DNA of 64,000 nt from Hemileia vastatrix. Its lineage: Eukaryota; Basidiomycota; Pucciniomycetes; Pucciniales; Zaghouaniaceae. The position numbers and the translations under genes were made by a program. The DNA is taken from assembly GCA_030280995.1 (NCBI GenBank), contig JASXTE010000017.1, forward strand, positions 18,494,498 through 18,558,497. The letters run 5' to 3'. How positions within the stretch are numbered: position 1 is the stretch's first letter; each line of letters opens with the position of its first letter. This document shows positions 46,260 to 57,284 of this stretch, in pieces. The notes below the pieces were generated by a model. The model worked only from the letters and a program-made list of their open reading frames with translations, ran no database searches and had not been told where the DNA came from.

Positions 46260-46545
46260 TGTCAAGGGGTCTTTAAAGTCTAGAAGGCTTTATAGGGAGG
46301 TCCAATGGTGGTAATGATGGTTTTTAAGGGATTCAAACTCAGGTACATATTTTCCTATCTTATAGATTATTTACTCAATAATAAGAGGTAAATAGTTGGA
46401 TTATTATTAAAATTAATGGATTAGAATTAGGTTTAATGTAAATAGTAATAAAAGGATTGTAAATAGTTGTAATAAATTAAGTAAGTGATGAATGAATAAA
46501 AGACAACCAAGAGAGAGGCCTTATATAGGCAAAGGAGGGACAAAC
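46260..46545 (-). repeat. 5' LTR of E3, left piece
   Basis: Matches 38549-38850 of the 3' LTR, ending CAAAC where E4 is inserted. It holds a minus-strand TATATAAG at 46527-46520 as TATA candidate. The rest continues at 54831-55337 with CATGGCAATG. Confidence 0.9.
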
Positions 46546-47355
46546 TGTCATGCGCCATGTGACACTCGAGGCAAAAGAAGCTCATTAAATCAATAATACA
46601 GAGGTCTAAATCCATACTCAAAGCGCAGAAAACGATTCTACATAGCAACTACGACTTTCCTTTGTGTACTCACTATTCAACTGCGCTAATATAACTTTAA
46701 ATCTAAATTAGTCAATCTCTCAATAGTGTGTTTAGTATTTTCTTTGATAAGCAAAACACAGCGCAATAGCTAATGCAATATTCCACTAAAAGGTTTATTA
46801 AGTATCTCTGGGTTATTAACAGGGGTAGTGAGCATGGATGGGATGGTTAGTGGAGGATTAAAGGGTTAACAAATGTTAGTGAGGAGGGTCTAGGTGTAAC
46901 CGGTGTATTTTCGGAGGTCTGTGGTGTGCGGAATGATGGATGGGTATAAGTTCAATGCGAGGAGGATTAATGGATATAAAAGGGGTTGGATTTTGGTTCA
47001 ATATTTCTTTAGAATTAAATTATAAAACATATATATAGTTAATAGTGGTAAAGCTCCAAGTTAAATCATTATTATTGTAAATTTCTTTATTTTCTCAGTA
47101 ATCATTTCTAAAACTTGAATCTTTGATTATTGAGTTTCTAACCCTTTGTGAGATCATAAAAATATTAATATTACATTTAAATTATATTAAGATTCTTATC
47201 AAAAATATCTCAAAGAAGTAACTTTTCCTTTGACTCATCTTCGAATCACTTCCTCAAATATTTCCTCTGTACTTCCAAGAAGTCTCTAAACTCCTCCCTC
47301 CATCTCACTTCAAGAAACACCCTCGACCTTGTGCGTAGGTTGTCCTGTGACAGTA
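46546..47355 (+). repeat. 5' LTR of E4
   Basis: Starts TGTCATGCGCC and ends GTGACA(GTA); shared sequence with the 3' LTR stops after GTGACAGTA. The LTR pair is more diverged than that of G1. Confidence 0.9.
46975..46982 (+). promoter_or_regulatory. TATA box in E4 5' LTR
   Basis: TATAAAAG, conserved in the 3' LTR near 54460. Its position predicts transcription start about 30 bp downstream, close to the self-priming sequence at 47011. Confidence 0.7.
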
Positions 47356-47367
47356 TAATTTAATTCT
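47011..47367 (+). other. Self-priming pair of E4 (RNA 5' end and PBS)
   Basis: AGAATTAAATTATA at 47011-47024, placed where the TATA box predicts the RNA 5' end, is perfectly complementary over 14 nt to TATAATTTAATTCT at 47354-47367, directly at the LTR border where a PBS belongs. This is the Tf1/sushi arrangement in which the RNA's own 5' end primes reverse transcription. No tRNA-type PBS is seen. Confidence 0.8.
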
Positions 47368-47428
47368 CCGTATTTCTCATTCTTTGCACTACTACGTCCT
47401 TTTTCACATGTCTCTAAATTTTATAAAA

Positions 47429-48569
47429 ATGGCACCTGTTCAATGCACTCCTCCTATAGGAGCTAGTACTAGGGCTTGCGCCAGAGGCAGGCCAACAGCC
47501 ACACAGCCTGTTTCCCGTACTCACTCCCTAGAACCTCTCGACCTTAGGGAACGGGGACACTCAGTCCAATATGTAGAAGACATCTCCCAGGAATTTGATG
47601 ATTCTAGCAAGGAAGAAGAAGGAGAGGATACAATGCATGAGGCACCATCTGCCCCTGCTACTCACCCTTCTGGTCAAGCTTCAGAACCTGGACCATCTAA
47701 TTCTCTGGAAGACTTCATGAGACTTTTCATGAAAAACCCTTCAAATACAAATTCTTTGGAGAAATCAAAATTTAAAACTCCTTCCATGAAATCTCCTGAT
47801 AAATTTGATGGAGAACATCCAGACAGATTGCGCCCCTTCTTGCAAACCTGCAAGCTACTGTTCCATAACGACCAATCAAAGGTTGTTTATGCTTCTTCAT
47901 TCCTAACCAGAAAAGCAACAAGGTGGTTTGAACCTTATCTTCTCATGCTCTCTTTGACAGAAACCCACTTACTCATTAATAACTGGTAAAAGTTTGAAGA
48001 CCAACTTTTTACGTTGTTCCATGACCCCAATGAAACTGAAAATGCAGAAATTGAACTTGATTTCCTCCGCATGAGTAATAATGGTAAATCCTCTTACTAT
48101 ATCTCGAACTTCAGAGCACTTCAAACTTGAGTAGTTTGGAATGATGCTGCCCTCAAGTATCATTTCAAAAAGGGACTTCCTTCAAGGATTCTGGATCAAT
48201 TAAATCTTCATGGTCAGAAGATGACTACTTTAATAGATTTAATGGATTGAACCCCTGAACTCAACGGCGTTTACCAAGGACGACTACAACATCGTCGATA
48301 CACCAACAAATCTCAAGGCCTAAATTTGAAATTGGGACCTTCTTCACACCCACGGACAACCAAATCCTCCTTGAATCAATCCAAACCCAATAAGGGAAAG
48401 GACAAACCTTGACCAAAAATCTCGACCCCAGGCGATATCAGTAAGATACTGGATCCAAAAGGGGAACTTAAAGAAGCTGAGAGGAATAGACGAGCAGATA
48501 ATGGGTTATGTATGTATTGTAGGGGTAAGCACAAGCTAGAAGATTGTGTTAAGTTGAAGGAAAGATAAG
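47429..48569 (+). pseudogene. Gag of E4
   Basis: The likely start is ATG 47429 (MAPVQCTPPIG); an upstream in-frame ATG at 47408 is possible. Residues about 115-190 are the retrotransposon Gag core (KFDGEHPDRLRPFLQTCK). The frame is broken near 47987 and again near 48130 and 48250. A CCHC-like knuckle (CMYCRGKHKLEDC, one residue short) ends the gene near 48550. It is the particle-forming protein of the element. Later coding continues with protease. Confidence 0.85.
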
Positions 48570-48609
48570 GTACTAGTTCAAGGTCAAAAAACTAGTAGAT
48601 AGTTTACTT

Positions 48610-51600
48610 GTGTGCAAAGCAAACTATCTTATCTCTCCCAGTGCACAGAACCTCCATGTCTTAAGGACTGGAGTTGCCTTAAACCGCTTGAGATTCATTC
48701 TTTTTAAGGAAGATACCCCCTTCAGTTGTCTTATAGACTATGGAGCTTCAATTTCTTTTGTCAGTTTATCTTTTGCCGAGAAGTTAAAGCTGAAATTCAC
48801 AGATATCAATCAAACTCAAGTTTATTTAATTGAATCAGAGGAACCCAAATATTGGGTAAGTAAGAAAGTTTTATAGGTTTTCAACTTTCCAAATTTTCCC
48901 CCTTTGAGTGGGAATTATCAGTCTTGGACACCCCAAGAATTGACGATACTATCCTTGGCCATGACTTTTTAACACATTGAAATCCTGAAATTGATTTGTC
49001 ACGGGGATGGATCACCCCATGCGCCAAGTATATTTCTGATTCTTCAATGCAGGTCAATAGGGAGTTAAACAACCTACCTGAAAATTTCCTGCTAGAGGAC
49101 AAATCTCTGCCAGATGACTTGCAAGCATCTGATCTTTCTCTATATGAGCAATTGGCTAACCCTTCTAGCTCAATCAATTCACTCAAAGATGATTTAAATT
49201 TCCTCAAAGTAGTCAAATTATGCTCTCTCAATTCTTTTCTTCCCTCGACAGATTCTCTCAAAGATGATGAGGACGACCAAATAAATGTTGAAGCCATTAA
49301 ATCAACTCTACCGGAAATATATCACAGTTTGCTTGATTTTTTCTCAATCCACAAGGCCAATAAGTTACCACCTCATTGACCCTAAAACCATCAAATAGAG
49401 TTGATAGGTCCAGTACCTCTGGCAGGTCCTGTCTATTCTTTGTCAAATGACAAATCTAAAGTTCTTCAAGACTACATTGCAGAGAATGTAGCCAAAGGTT
49501 TCATCAGAGCCAGTAAATCTCCAACCAGCTCCCCTTTTCTTTTTGTAAAGAAAAAAGAAAGTAGCCTTAGGTTGTGTGTTGACTATAGAAAGCTCAACAC
49601 AGTCACAAAGAAGAATGCATATCCCATTCCTCCTATGTCATTGCTTCTTACCCTTTTTAATGGTGCTAATTTCTTTTCTAAAATTGATCTTAGAGGCGCT
49701 TATAATCTTATTTGCATTGCAGAAGGTCATGAACCACTGACTGCAATGCGCACTAGATTTGGTAGTTTTGAATATTTAGTCATGCCTTTTGGATTATGTA
49801 ACACACCATCTACTTTTCAAACTTTTGTTAATCACATCTTTCAAGATGTTGTCTGCTTAGACAATATTTTAATTTTCTTGAAGACACTAGATGAACATAT
49901 TCATCATGTTTGACAGGTTCTAAATTGCCTTCAAGCTCATGGTCTCTACGCCAAACACAATAAATGCAAATTCCATCTCAAATCTATTGATTTTTTGGGG
50001 TTTACGTTGTCCACTGATGGTTTAGTCATGGATGACAAAAAGGTCCAAAAAGTCCTGGAATGGCCTGAGCCCAAAACCATTGAATCCCTCCAAGGATTTT
50101 TGGGTTTTGCCAATTTCTATAGAAGATTTATTAAAGATTACTCTAAAACTATTTCCAATCTTACTTCTCTTCTTAGAAAAGATATTCCTTTTGTTTTTAC
50201 TTCTACAGCACAAAAGGAATTCAAAGAATTGAAGACTGCGCTCACCACAGCTCCAATTATTTGACACTGATCCTTTTGCTTCAACAATAGTCGAGAAAGA
50301 CGCTAGTGATTATGCTATTTCAGGGGTAATTTCTAAATTCAATCCTGAAACAAAATTGTTTCATCCTGTTGCTTTTGAGTCATGAAAACTCATTGCTGCA
50401 GAATTAAATTATGAGATTCATGACAAAGAGCTTTTAGCTATTATTCATTGTCTTAAAAAATGGCTCTTTTTTCTTCTCAGCCTAGATAGTCCTTTTCAAA
50501 TCCTGACTGACCATAATGCTTTGAAATACATTATGTCTTCCAAAGTGTTAACCAGGTGTAAATCCAGGTGGGCTGTATTTCTGTCTGAATTTCATTTTCT
50601 ATTTCCTATTGCCCAGGTAAGAACTGAATTGTCCCAGATATCCTGTCATGTTGGGACAACGTTTACCCACAGCAGGGGGACTCATTTGCTGACAAGAACC
50701 AAGCAAATGTGAAATCAATCTTCAACAAATAAATTTTAACGACTCATCAACTTAATTTGATTACAATTCAATCTTTTCAAAATCCACTCTCCAAAATCCT
50801 TGAAGCTCAGTCAAAGGACAATTATTGTTTAGGGTTAAAAGACAAAATACTCTCAAAGCAAGGGGCCAAAATATTTAGTATTGAATCGGATCTATTAGTA
50901 TTCAAAGGTAGAGTAGTCATACCCAACAACAATGAAATAAAATTATGGATTTTCAACAGTCGACATGATTCTCCATTAGCTGGTCATTTTGGGGTTGATA
51001 AAACCTACCAGTTAATAGCGAGGGATTTCTTCTGGCCAGGAATGACCAGAGAAATTAAGGCCTATATAAGATCTTGTTTCAAATGTAATAGTAATAAGGC
51101 TCCCCATCACACGAAGCATGGGTTGCTTCAACCACTTCCTATTTTCTCTAAACCTTGGGAATCTTTATTTATGGATTTTATTCAAATAATTTTGATGCTA
51201 TACTAGTAATAGTAGATAGATTTTCAAAAATGTCTATTTTCATCAAAACCACTACTACTGCTACAGCAGAAGATTTGTCAAAATTGTTTCTAGAATATGT
51301 ATTTTCCAAAAATGGCTTATCTAATGATATTATTTCAGATAGAGACTCATTGTTTGTATCAACATTCTGGACTCAATTGTGTTGACAACTCAATATCACA
51401 ATGAATCTCTCCACGGCCTATCATCCTGAAACTGATGGGCAAACAGAAAGGGTTAACCAAATCCTCGGACAATACCTTCCAATGTATGTCAGTTATTAAC
51501 AAGATGATTGGACCACATGGTTACCATTGGCCAAATTTTCTTATAATAACTCAACTCATTCTTTGACACAACAATCTCCCTTCAAAACTGTTTATTGAAG

Positions 51601-52203
51601 ACATCCTCTATTCAACTCAATCCATGTAGGAACTAGTCATCCTGCGGAACATTATCTTCAAACCATATCACAACTCCAAGAATAAATTAAGTAAAACTTG
51701 GAATTAGCAATTCAAAGGTACAAGGAACAGGCTGACAAACATTGACAATCTGCTCCTTCCTTTAAAACAGGCGACAAAGTATGGCTTGACGCACAAACAT
51801 TCAAACAACTCAACTATCAAAGAAACTGGCCAAAAAAAGCTTGGGACCATTTGAAATAGACTCTGAAGTCTCTAAAACTGCATTTTGACTCAAGCTACCT
51901 CCTAAATGGCAGGCTATTCACCCTGTTTTTCACGTAACTCTCCTGGAACTGGCTTGAGAAACATACCCGGGAAGGAACCAACCTCCTCCGGAACCGGTCA
52001 AAGTAGAAGACCATCAAGAGTGGGAAGTAAGCCATATCATTGATTCAAGAATGGGCAAGGAGAAACTTCAATACCTCATGGAATGGGAAGGCTTCCTCAA
52101 TGACTCAGACAAAATATCCTGGGAACCAGCCATCAATGTTTCTAATGCCCCTGAACTCCTAAAATCTTTTCATCTTAAATATCCTTTAAAACCAAAACCT
52201 TAG
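48610..52203 (+). pseudogene. Protease-pol of E4 with C-terminal chromodomain
   Basis: Protease at 48610-48876 has DYGAS in place of DSGAS or DTGAS. RT at 49401-49913 has LRLCVDYRKLN and MPFGLCNTPSTF, but the YxDD site reads CLDN. RNase H follows in pieces (49995-50712; LTDHNALKYI-like). Integrase 50757-51385 has the H-H-C-C site (FFWPGMTREIKAYI) and SDRDSLF; the third catalytic part, [13 protein letters not shown], is at 51420-51460. The chromodomain is at about 52018-52203 (YLMEWEGFLNDSDKISWEP). At least eight stops or shifts, several of them TGA or TAG at Trp or Gln sites. Confidence 0.92.
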
Positions 52204-52959
52204 AAATCTCTTATATTTTTCTCTTCTCTTCTCTTTTTTCTTTTCTTTCTCTTTTCTTTCTTTTCTTGAAATTCTAAAACTTCTTTACTTCTAAAAAATC
52301 CTTACTTTGTTTTCTCTTTTCTTCTTTCTTCTTTTCAAAAGCTTTTTCAACCTTCTTTAAAAATAAATAATTAAACTAAATAAATAAAATAAAATAAAAT
52401 AAAATAAAATTAAATGAAAAATAAAATAATAAAAATAAATTCTTAACAGTCATCAAAATAAAATCTTAAAAAAAAAATCAATAATTCCTTTAATTTTTTT
52501 TCTTTCTTTTTCTCCTTTCAAACTTTTTTTTTTTAAAAAAAATACATTTTTTTTCTCCTTCTTTTCCCTTAATTCTTTTTCTTTGAACTATCAAAATTTT
52601 TCACAAACTCAATACAACAATCTTTCTCAAACTTCACTTCAACCTTTAAATCTCTCTTTTAAAATTCTTTGAACAAATTACTTCTTTCTTTCAAATTCTT
52701 TTTTCAAAACTATTTTTCTCTTTCTTTCCAAAACTTAAAACTGAAATTTTCTCAGTTAAATATTTTTTCTTTTCTTCTTTTAAAATTTAAAAAAAAAAAA
52801 CATCATTCAAATATTTTTTTTCTTTCTTTTTCTTTTTCTTTTCAAAATCTTATAAAATATATATTAAAATTTCAATTAAAACAACAAAATAAAATAAATA
52901 AATAAATACGCAAATTGCTTTCTACTTTTTTTCTTCCCTCTTTATTTCTTTTTTCTCTT
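52204..52959. other. Pyrimidine-rich and A-rich noncoding stretch in E4
   Basis: CTTTTCTTTCT-rich segments, AAAAT simple repeats (52375-52440) and T-runs between the pol stop and the 3' end of the antisense gene. It could serve as convergent 3' ends of both transcription units. No gene. Confidence 0.6.
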
Positions 52960-53925
52960 TCAATTCAAATTTTCTCCTGTATTTTCTCCCACACCAATTT
53001 CTTCATTTTTTTCCAATACCACCCTTATTTCCTTACTGAATTTTTCAAATAACTCCTCCTCTCCTACCGGTACCACTTCTCCAATCTCCAGTAATTCTTC
53101 TGCCACATAAAAGGAGGCGGCATCAAAAATCTTGTCTATCTCATCACTTAAATTTTCAATGAATTGAGCTTGTCAAACCTGCCGAGGTTTCTTTGACCAT
53201 ACCTGGTCAAGGGTTTTCTTGTTATCCTCCCTCAAATCAACCGCCGTTTGACTTACCTCAACTGGAAGAGATGGCGTAGCTTCCACAGTTAGAGCTTCTG
53301 CGATGAAATCTGAATTCTAAAAACATACAGTCATCAGTAACAAAATTTTGAAACAAGAAATGGCAGACTTACTTCAAAAACCAGGTCAGGCTCTAAAAAT
53401 AGCCTTGGGGTGACCTCTACTGTCACTTCCTTCTCCTCTTCCTCATCTTCGATGATCATCTGCCGCTTCTTCCGAGTACGGTTTGAGATGGGAACTTCAT
53501 CCTCATCCTCCTCGACCAGTTCATCCACCTCCTCTTCCACCCCTCGTTTTTTACCTGTGGCCTGGGTTACCCAAGTTGCCACAGTATCCTAAACCTCTTC
53601 CTCAACCTCTTCAACTGAAAAATCGTCCCTGACTGACCCGTCCCGAATGTCTTAGAGCACCTCTTTGGTCTCCGGGATTACCCAGTACTTAGTCTTTGTA
53701 AATCTTTGCTCGATGTCCTCATTTTTTGAGAAGAGCATCACATGTCACCTGTCTCCAGCGGCAAAACTCGCATTTCTGGCGAGGAATTTGTGTGGCCATG
53801 CTTTCGACGCAAGAATACTCCATCAATTCGTAGGCTGTGCATGCTTGGGAATATTTCCGTGTAACAATTCCACCATCCGCTTTGAGGTGTGGAGGTGTGG
53901 GAGTTGGAGTAGGGCAGTTTGACAT
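52960..53925 (-). pseudogene. Antisense accessory gene of E4 (acidic, Cys-motif protein), spliced
   Basis: Opposite in strand to gag-pol, starting at ATG 53925 and ending at TGA 52960, about 300 codons. The N-terminal part has KCEFCRWRQVTCDALLKK, a C-x2-C-x6-C motif at about residues 52-61, followed by an acidic, charged region (VEEEVDELVEEDEDEV), a basic RTRKKRQ patch, and a Glu-rich C-terminal part. One intron of 56 nt (53372-53317; GTAAGT to TTTTAG) restores a continuous frame VFE/NSDFIAEAL. Damage: one frameshift near 53720 and in-frame stops near 53650, 53590 and 53190. A TATAAAA lies about 90 bp upstream. Function unknown; it could bind nucleic acid or regulate the element. I do not recognise the family beyond the Cys motif. 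Confidence 0.7.
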
Positions 53926-54013
53926 AATACAAGAAAAAAATAATAATTAATAAAAGAAGGATTCAGAGAAAGTAGTGTGTGAAGAATGTCTCTCACGCTT
54001 AATGGAGCTCGCA

Positions 54014-54020
54014 TTTTATA
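54014..54020 (-). promoter_or_regulatory. TATA box of the antisense gene
   Basis: Minus-strand TATAAAA about 90 bp upstream of ATG 53925 and 11 bp outside the 3' LTR, pointing to a dedicated antisense promoter in the internal region. Confidence 0.6.
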
Positions 54021-54030
54021 CCCAGGCATC

Positions 54031-54830
54031 TTTCACGCGCCACGTGACACTTGAGGAAAAAGCTGCTCATTAAATCAATAATACAGAGGTCTAAATCCAT
54101 ACTTGAAGCGCAAAAAACAATTCTACATAGCAAATGCGACTTTCCTTTGTGTACTCACTATTCAACCGCGCTAATCTAAACTTTAAATCTAAATTAGTCA
54201 ATCTCTCAATAGTGTGTTTAGTCTTTTCTTCAATAAGAAACTCACAGCGCAATAGTTAATGCAATATTCCGCTAAAAGGTTTATTAAGTATCTGTGGGTT
54301 ATTAACAGGGGTAGTGAGCATGGACGGGATGGTTAGTGGAAGATAAAAGGGTTAACGGATGTTAGTGAGGAGGGTCCAGGTGTAACAGGTGTATTTTCGG
54401 AGGTCTGTGGTGTGTGTAATGATGGATGGGTATGAGGTCAATGCGAGGAGGAGAAAAAGATATAAAAGGGGTTGGATTTTGGTTTGATATTTCTTTAGAA
54501 TTAAATTATAAAATGTATATATAGTTAATAGTGGTAAAGCTCCAAGTTAAATCATTATTATTTTACATTTCCTTATTTTCTCAGTAATCATTTCTATAAT
54601 TTGAATCTTTGATTATTGAGTTTCTAACCCTTTGTGAGATCATAAGAATATTAATATTACCTTTAAATTATATTAAGATTCTTATCGAACATATCTCAAA
54701 GAAGTAGCTTTTCCTTTGAATCACTTCCTCAAATATTTCCTCTGTACTTTGAAGAAGTCTCTAAACTCCTCCCTCCATCTCACTTCCAGGAACACCCTTT
54801 ACCTTGTGCGTAGGTCGTCTGGTGACAGTA
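54031..54830 (+). repeat. 3' LTR of E4
   Basis: Starts TTTCACGCGCC (5' LTR: TGTCATGCGCC) and ends GTGACAGTA. It carries the same TATA and AGAATTAAATTATA block as the 5' LTR (about 54455-54510). Confidence 0.9.
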
Positions 54831-55337
54831 CATGGCAATGAAATTCTAAAAACAGTAGTATGAGAGAGAGAGAAAAAGGAATATTCCCGAAGGAGTATTT
54901 CAAATAACAAAGTTGTTCTAAAAGGAAGGCATCAAAAAGATGTATTTTAAAGATGTATTTACAGAGTATGTCAGAAATACATAAATTTAATTAATATTTA
55001 CTGTAGAAGTCAATTCTAAATAAGAAATTTGAATTTTTTGTATATATATATATTTATTTGAATATTAAAATTTTATTTTAATTTAAAATCTATTTTTTTA
55101 ATATAAAATTTTATTTCTTCTAACCTGTCAATGAGCACGGTGTTAGAGAAAAAATATAAGGGACATTTTATATTTAATTTTAATTATTCATTTAATTTGA
55201 CCATTCTGTAATTAGTTAATTTATTACAGGTAATTTTAATGTAACTAATTTAATTAAATAATTAAAATAATAAGGCGTGGCTTCATCCAGTAAATAATTA
55301 ATTATTTTACTGGGTAAGTCTAGTAGCCTGGCTGACA
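54831..55337 (-). repeat. 5' LTR of E3, right piece
   Basis: Continues the E3 LTR after the E4 insertion, matching 38852-39346 closely and ending CTGACA. Confidence 0.9.
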
Positions 55338-55344
55338 ATATAAC

Positions 55345-55850
55345 TATTTTTGATAAGATTAAAAGAAACTGTTAAATTGGGAACTAAAATAAATATCCAT
55401 TTCCTCATACAGAAGACACATAACATTGAGCTTTTTGGAAACAGGTGCAATTCTATTCTCCAAATCATAATCATCAATACCAATAACAGTGGAAGTGGAA
55501 GCAAAATTAGCCTTTTTATATTTTGATTGATAACTTTTGAACCTCTCCTTCCTTTACTTAAGATTGATGTTGATTCTCCCTTTTCTTTTCTTTTTTACTT
55601 CATTTGCCATCAACAAGAAGACATTGGCCTTTGATGAAGGTGAGCATCTGATTCAGGTGGACTTCTCACATCCAAAAACTGCATCATAATTTGATTTAAT
55701 TTTGAGTAAGTTGATAATGATGAGATAATCTTCCTTTTTTAGCTGTCCAGACTTTGATTTCTCAGGTGAAGGGCTTGAATTATGGGAAGACTTTTGTGAT
55801 GAATCTTTTTTTGAGTTGCCTTTTGAGTGTTGGATTTTCTGGGAGTCATT
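55345..55850 (-). pseudogene. SANT/trihelix-like accessory gene of Harbinger copy B (N-terminal part)
   Basis: A Ser/Lys-rich start is followed by KKEDYLIIINLLKIKSNYDAVFG, ANEVKKKRKGRINI, KERFKSYQSKYKKA and KLNVMCLLYEEMDIYF blocks in one main frame with several stops. This order, with a Lys/Tyr-rich helix before the C-terminal EEMD block, resembles the Myb/SANT-like second protein that accompanies PIF/Harbinger transposases and helps them bind DNA and enter the nucleus. The gene is cut by the E3 insertion at 55337. A C-terminal coiled-coil counterpart is visible in copy C (63168-64000). Identification is by pattern only. Confidence 0.6.
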
Positions 55851-56010
55851 ATAAAACTGTTATGTTACAAGAAAAGAGATTAAGAGGTTGAAAACATAAA
55901 AAATGAAGGAAAAAACATGCCTGGTTAAAATTTTTCAATAATATGTTTCAAATCTCAGTAAGGGATGTGTGGCAAGGATTGATGAGAGGATTGAGGTCTG
56001 GGTGTCATGT
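55851..56010. other. Harbinger copy B interior before solo LTR
   Basis: Matches the reverse of 27650-27700 (GATGTGTGGCAAGGATTGATGAG-like block) and 63580-63630. It ends in CATGT, the target duplication of the solo LTR. Confidence 0.7.
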
Positions 56011-57075
56011 TGTGGTCTTCCAACATTGGCAGAGGCATTTGTTGCTCTATTTGATGCTGTTTGTGTATGTCTTAATTGACATTTGTCGGAGAATTAGGTG
56101 TTATTTTAGTTTTATTCAGTGAATATTGGAACTATAGGTATGTGGGCACCACCATTGGATAGTCCCGGTTTCTCTTTATATTTGATGTCTTTATGATATT
56201 TTTAATATTCCAAGCTTTAAGGGGTCATTTCCTCATTTTTCATTTCTAAAAGATAGCTGTTTAATTTTGTTTTTCATGTTTTACAGGATAATCTCAAGTC
56301 TTAGGTTGAAGTGCTTAGTACCATTAAGTAGAGCTAATTTGGCTCTATATTTTATGTCACAATGTTGTCATAGCTTAATTTTGTGTTTAAAGAGTTTTAG
56401 TAGTCGTGCTGGATTTTTCTAAGTATTTTGGGCTTTATTGGAGGTTTTTGGTGGTTCTTTGGCTTCAGGGAGGTCCACCTGCCTTGGTTATAGAAGGCTG
56501 GGGAGCATTTCTAGAGGGTTTTTATTCAATTTGGCTGTCAAAAGTGCCAAATTAGTTGCTGTGCATGAATTTTTAGATAGGTGGTCTGTGCATACATACT
56601 GAATAAGACAGTTTGGGGCAACTTTAATTATCATACAACCATCTGATAGTTATATCATTGTTTCTCACTCAGTTTTAACTGTTTTTTGGCCATAATTGGC
56701 TGTGTTTGTTGTAAGTTTAGTTCTTCATTTAACTCAACTTTGGCAACTGATTTCTCTGTTGTAGCTTTGTAACCTTCATCAAGTATTTTTGCTGTGTTTG
56801 TGCAACAAGTGCACTGTGTCTTTGGTTTCTGGTGTGGATTTCTCTGCATTTCTGGTTTTCTGGTTCTTTGGTTCTCAGTGGTCTGCTATTGGCTACTGTC
56901 TTGACTTGTAAAGCAGTCAAGAAGTGTGTTGGAAGGGGTATTGTAACAGTCTCTAATTTTCTGTAGAAAATAAATCTCACCTGGTATTTCACAAAGGGAC
57001 AGGGGTTTTTCTCTCCAGTTTTACTCCAACTCCCTTGGTCAAGACCTATAGCTAGTACTATAGGATTGTCTACAA
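56011..57075 (+). repeat. Solo LTR of the G2 family
   Basis: Starts TGTGGTCTTCC and ends TCTACA(A), homologous over its whole length to 6147-7184 in the opposite orientation. A perfect 5-bp duplication CATGT lies at 56006-56010 and 57076-57080. The empty site is present in Harbinger copy A near 27650. No internal element remains, so it arose by LTR-LTR recombination. Confidence 0.92.
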
Positions 57076-57281
57076 CATGTGACAGGGATGGGGTGGGCAA
57101 GGAAGCAATGATGTGGCCCACATGTGGTTGTGAAAAAAAAAATTGGGAAAAAAGTGCTGATTTGAAGTCATAAGTGACACCCATTTTTGAAATAAGTGAC
57201 TTTTTTGCAGAATTTAAGTGCTGGTTTGGTTGGAAATCTGCACTTAAGTTAAGTTCCCGGTTTGCCAGAACTGACAGCCCC
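57076..57281. repeat. Right terminal region of Harbinger copy B
   Basis: About 205 bp matching in reverse 27453-27650 of copy A, ending in GACAGCCCC and the TAA target. Confidence 0.85.
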
Positions 57282-57284
57282 TAA

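Larger units (their letters stand above)
46546..54830 (+). mobile_element. Tf1/sushi-like chromodomain Ty3 retrotransposon E4
   Basis: Two LTRs of about 800 bp, a self-priming primer site, gag, protease, RT, RNase H, integrase, and a clear chromodomain at the end of pol, then a 1.8-kb 3' region with an antisense gene. Many stops and a changed RT catalytic site show it is inactive. The flanks CAAAC and CATGG join to give exactly the uninterrupted sequence found in the other E3 LTR, so no target duplication is left. Confidence 0.92.
38549..55337 (-). mobile_element. Chromodomain-type Ty3 retrotransposon E3, interrupted
   Basis: Two LTRs of about 795 bp in direct orientation flank gag, protease, RT-RNase H, integrase and a C-terminal chromodomain-like module on the minus strand. 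The 5' LTR (right side) is split by the E4 element. Flanks AAATA and ATATA suggest a target duplication with one mismatch. Frameshifts in gag and several stops in pol show it is inactive. It is inserted in the SANT/trihelix-like gene of Harbinger copy B. Confidence 0.93.
36046..57281 (+). mobile_element. PIF/Harbinger-type transposon, copy B, with nested insertions
   Basis: Left end GGGGGTGTCAGTTCTGG and right end (reverse complement) GGGGCTGTCAGTTCTGG, with TAA at 36043-36045 and at 57282-57284 as target duplication. Without the insertions (38549-55337 and 56011-57075) about 3.4 kb remain. It holds decayed transposase N-terminal sequence on the plus strand (36380-36560) and a SANT/trihelix-like gene remnant on the minus strand (55850-55345), but the catalytic transposase region seen in copy A is absent. 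Nested elements: E3, E4 within E3, and a solo G2 LTR. Confidence 0.82.

Noticed and set aside
53410..53592. Ser-rich plus-strand frame
   Set aside because: Shadow of the antisense acidic gene (GAG/GAT codons read in reverse as Ser codons).
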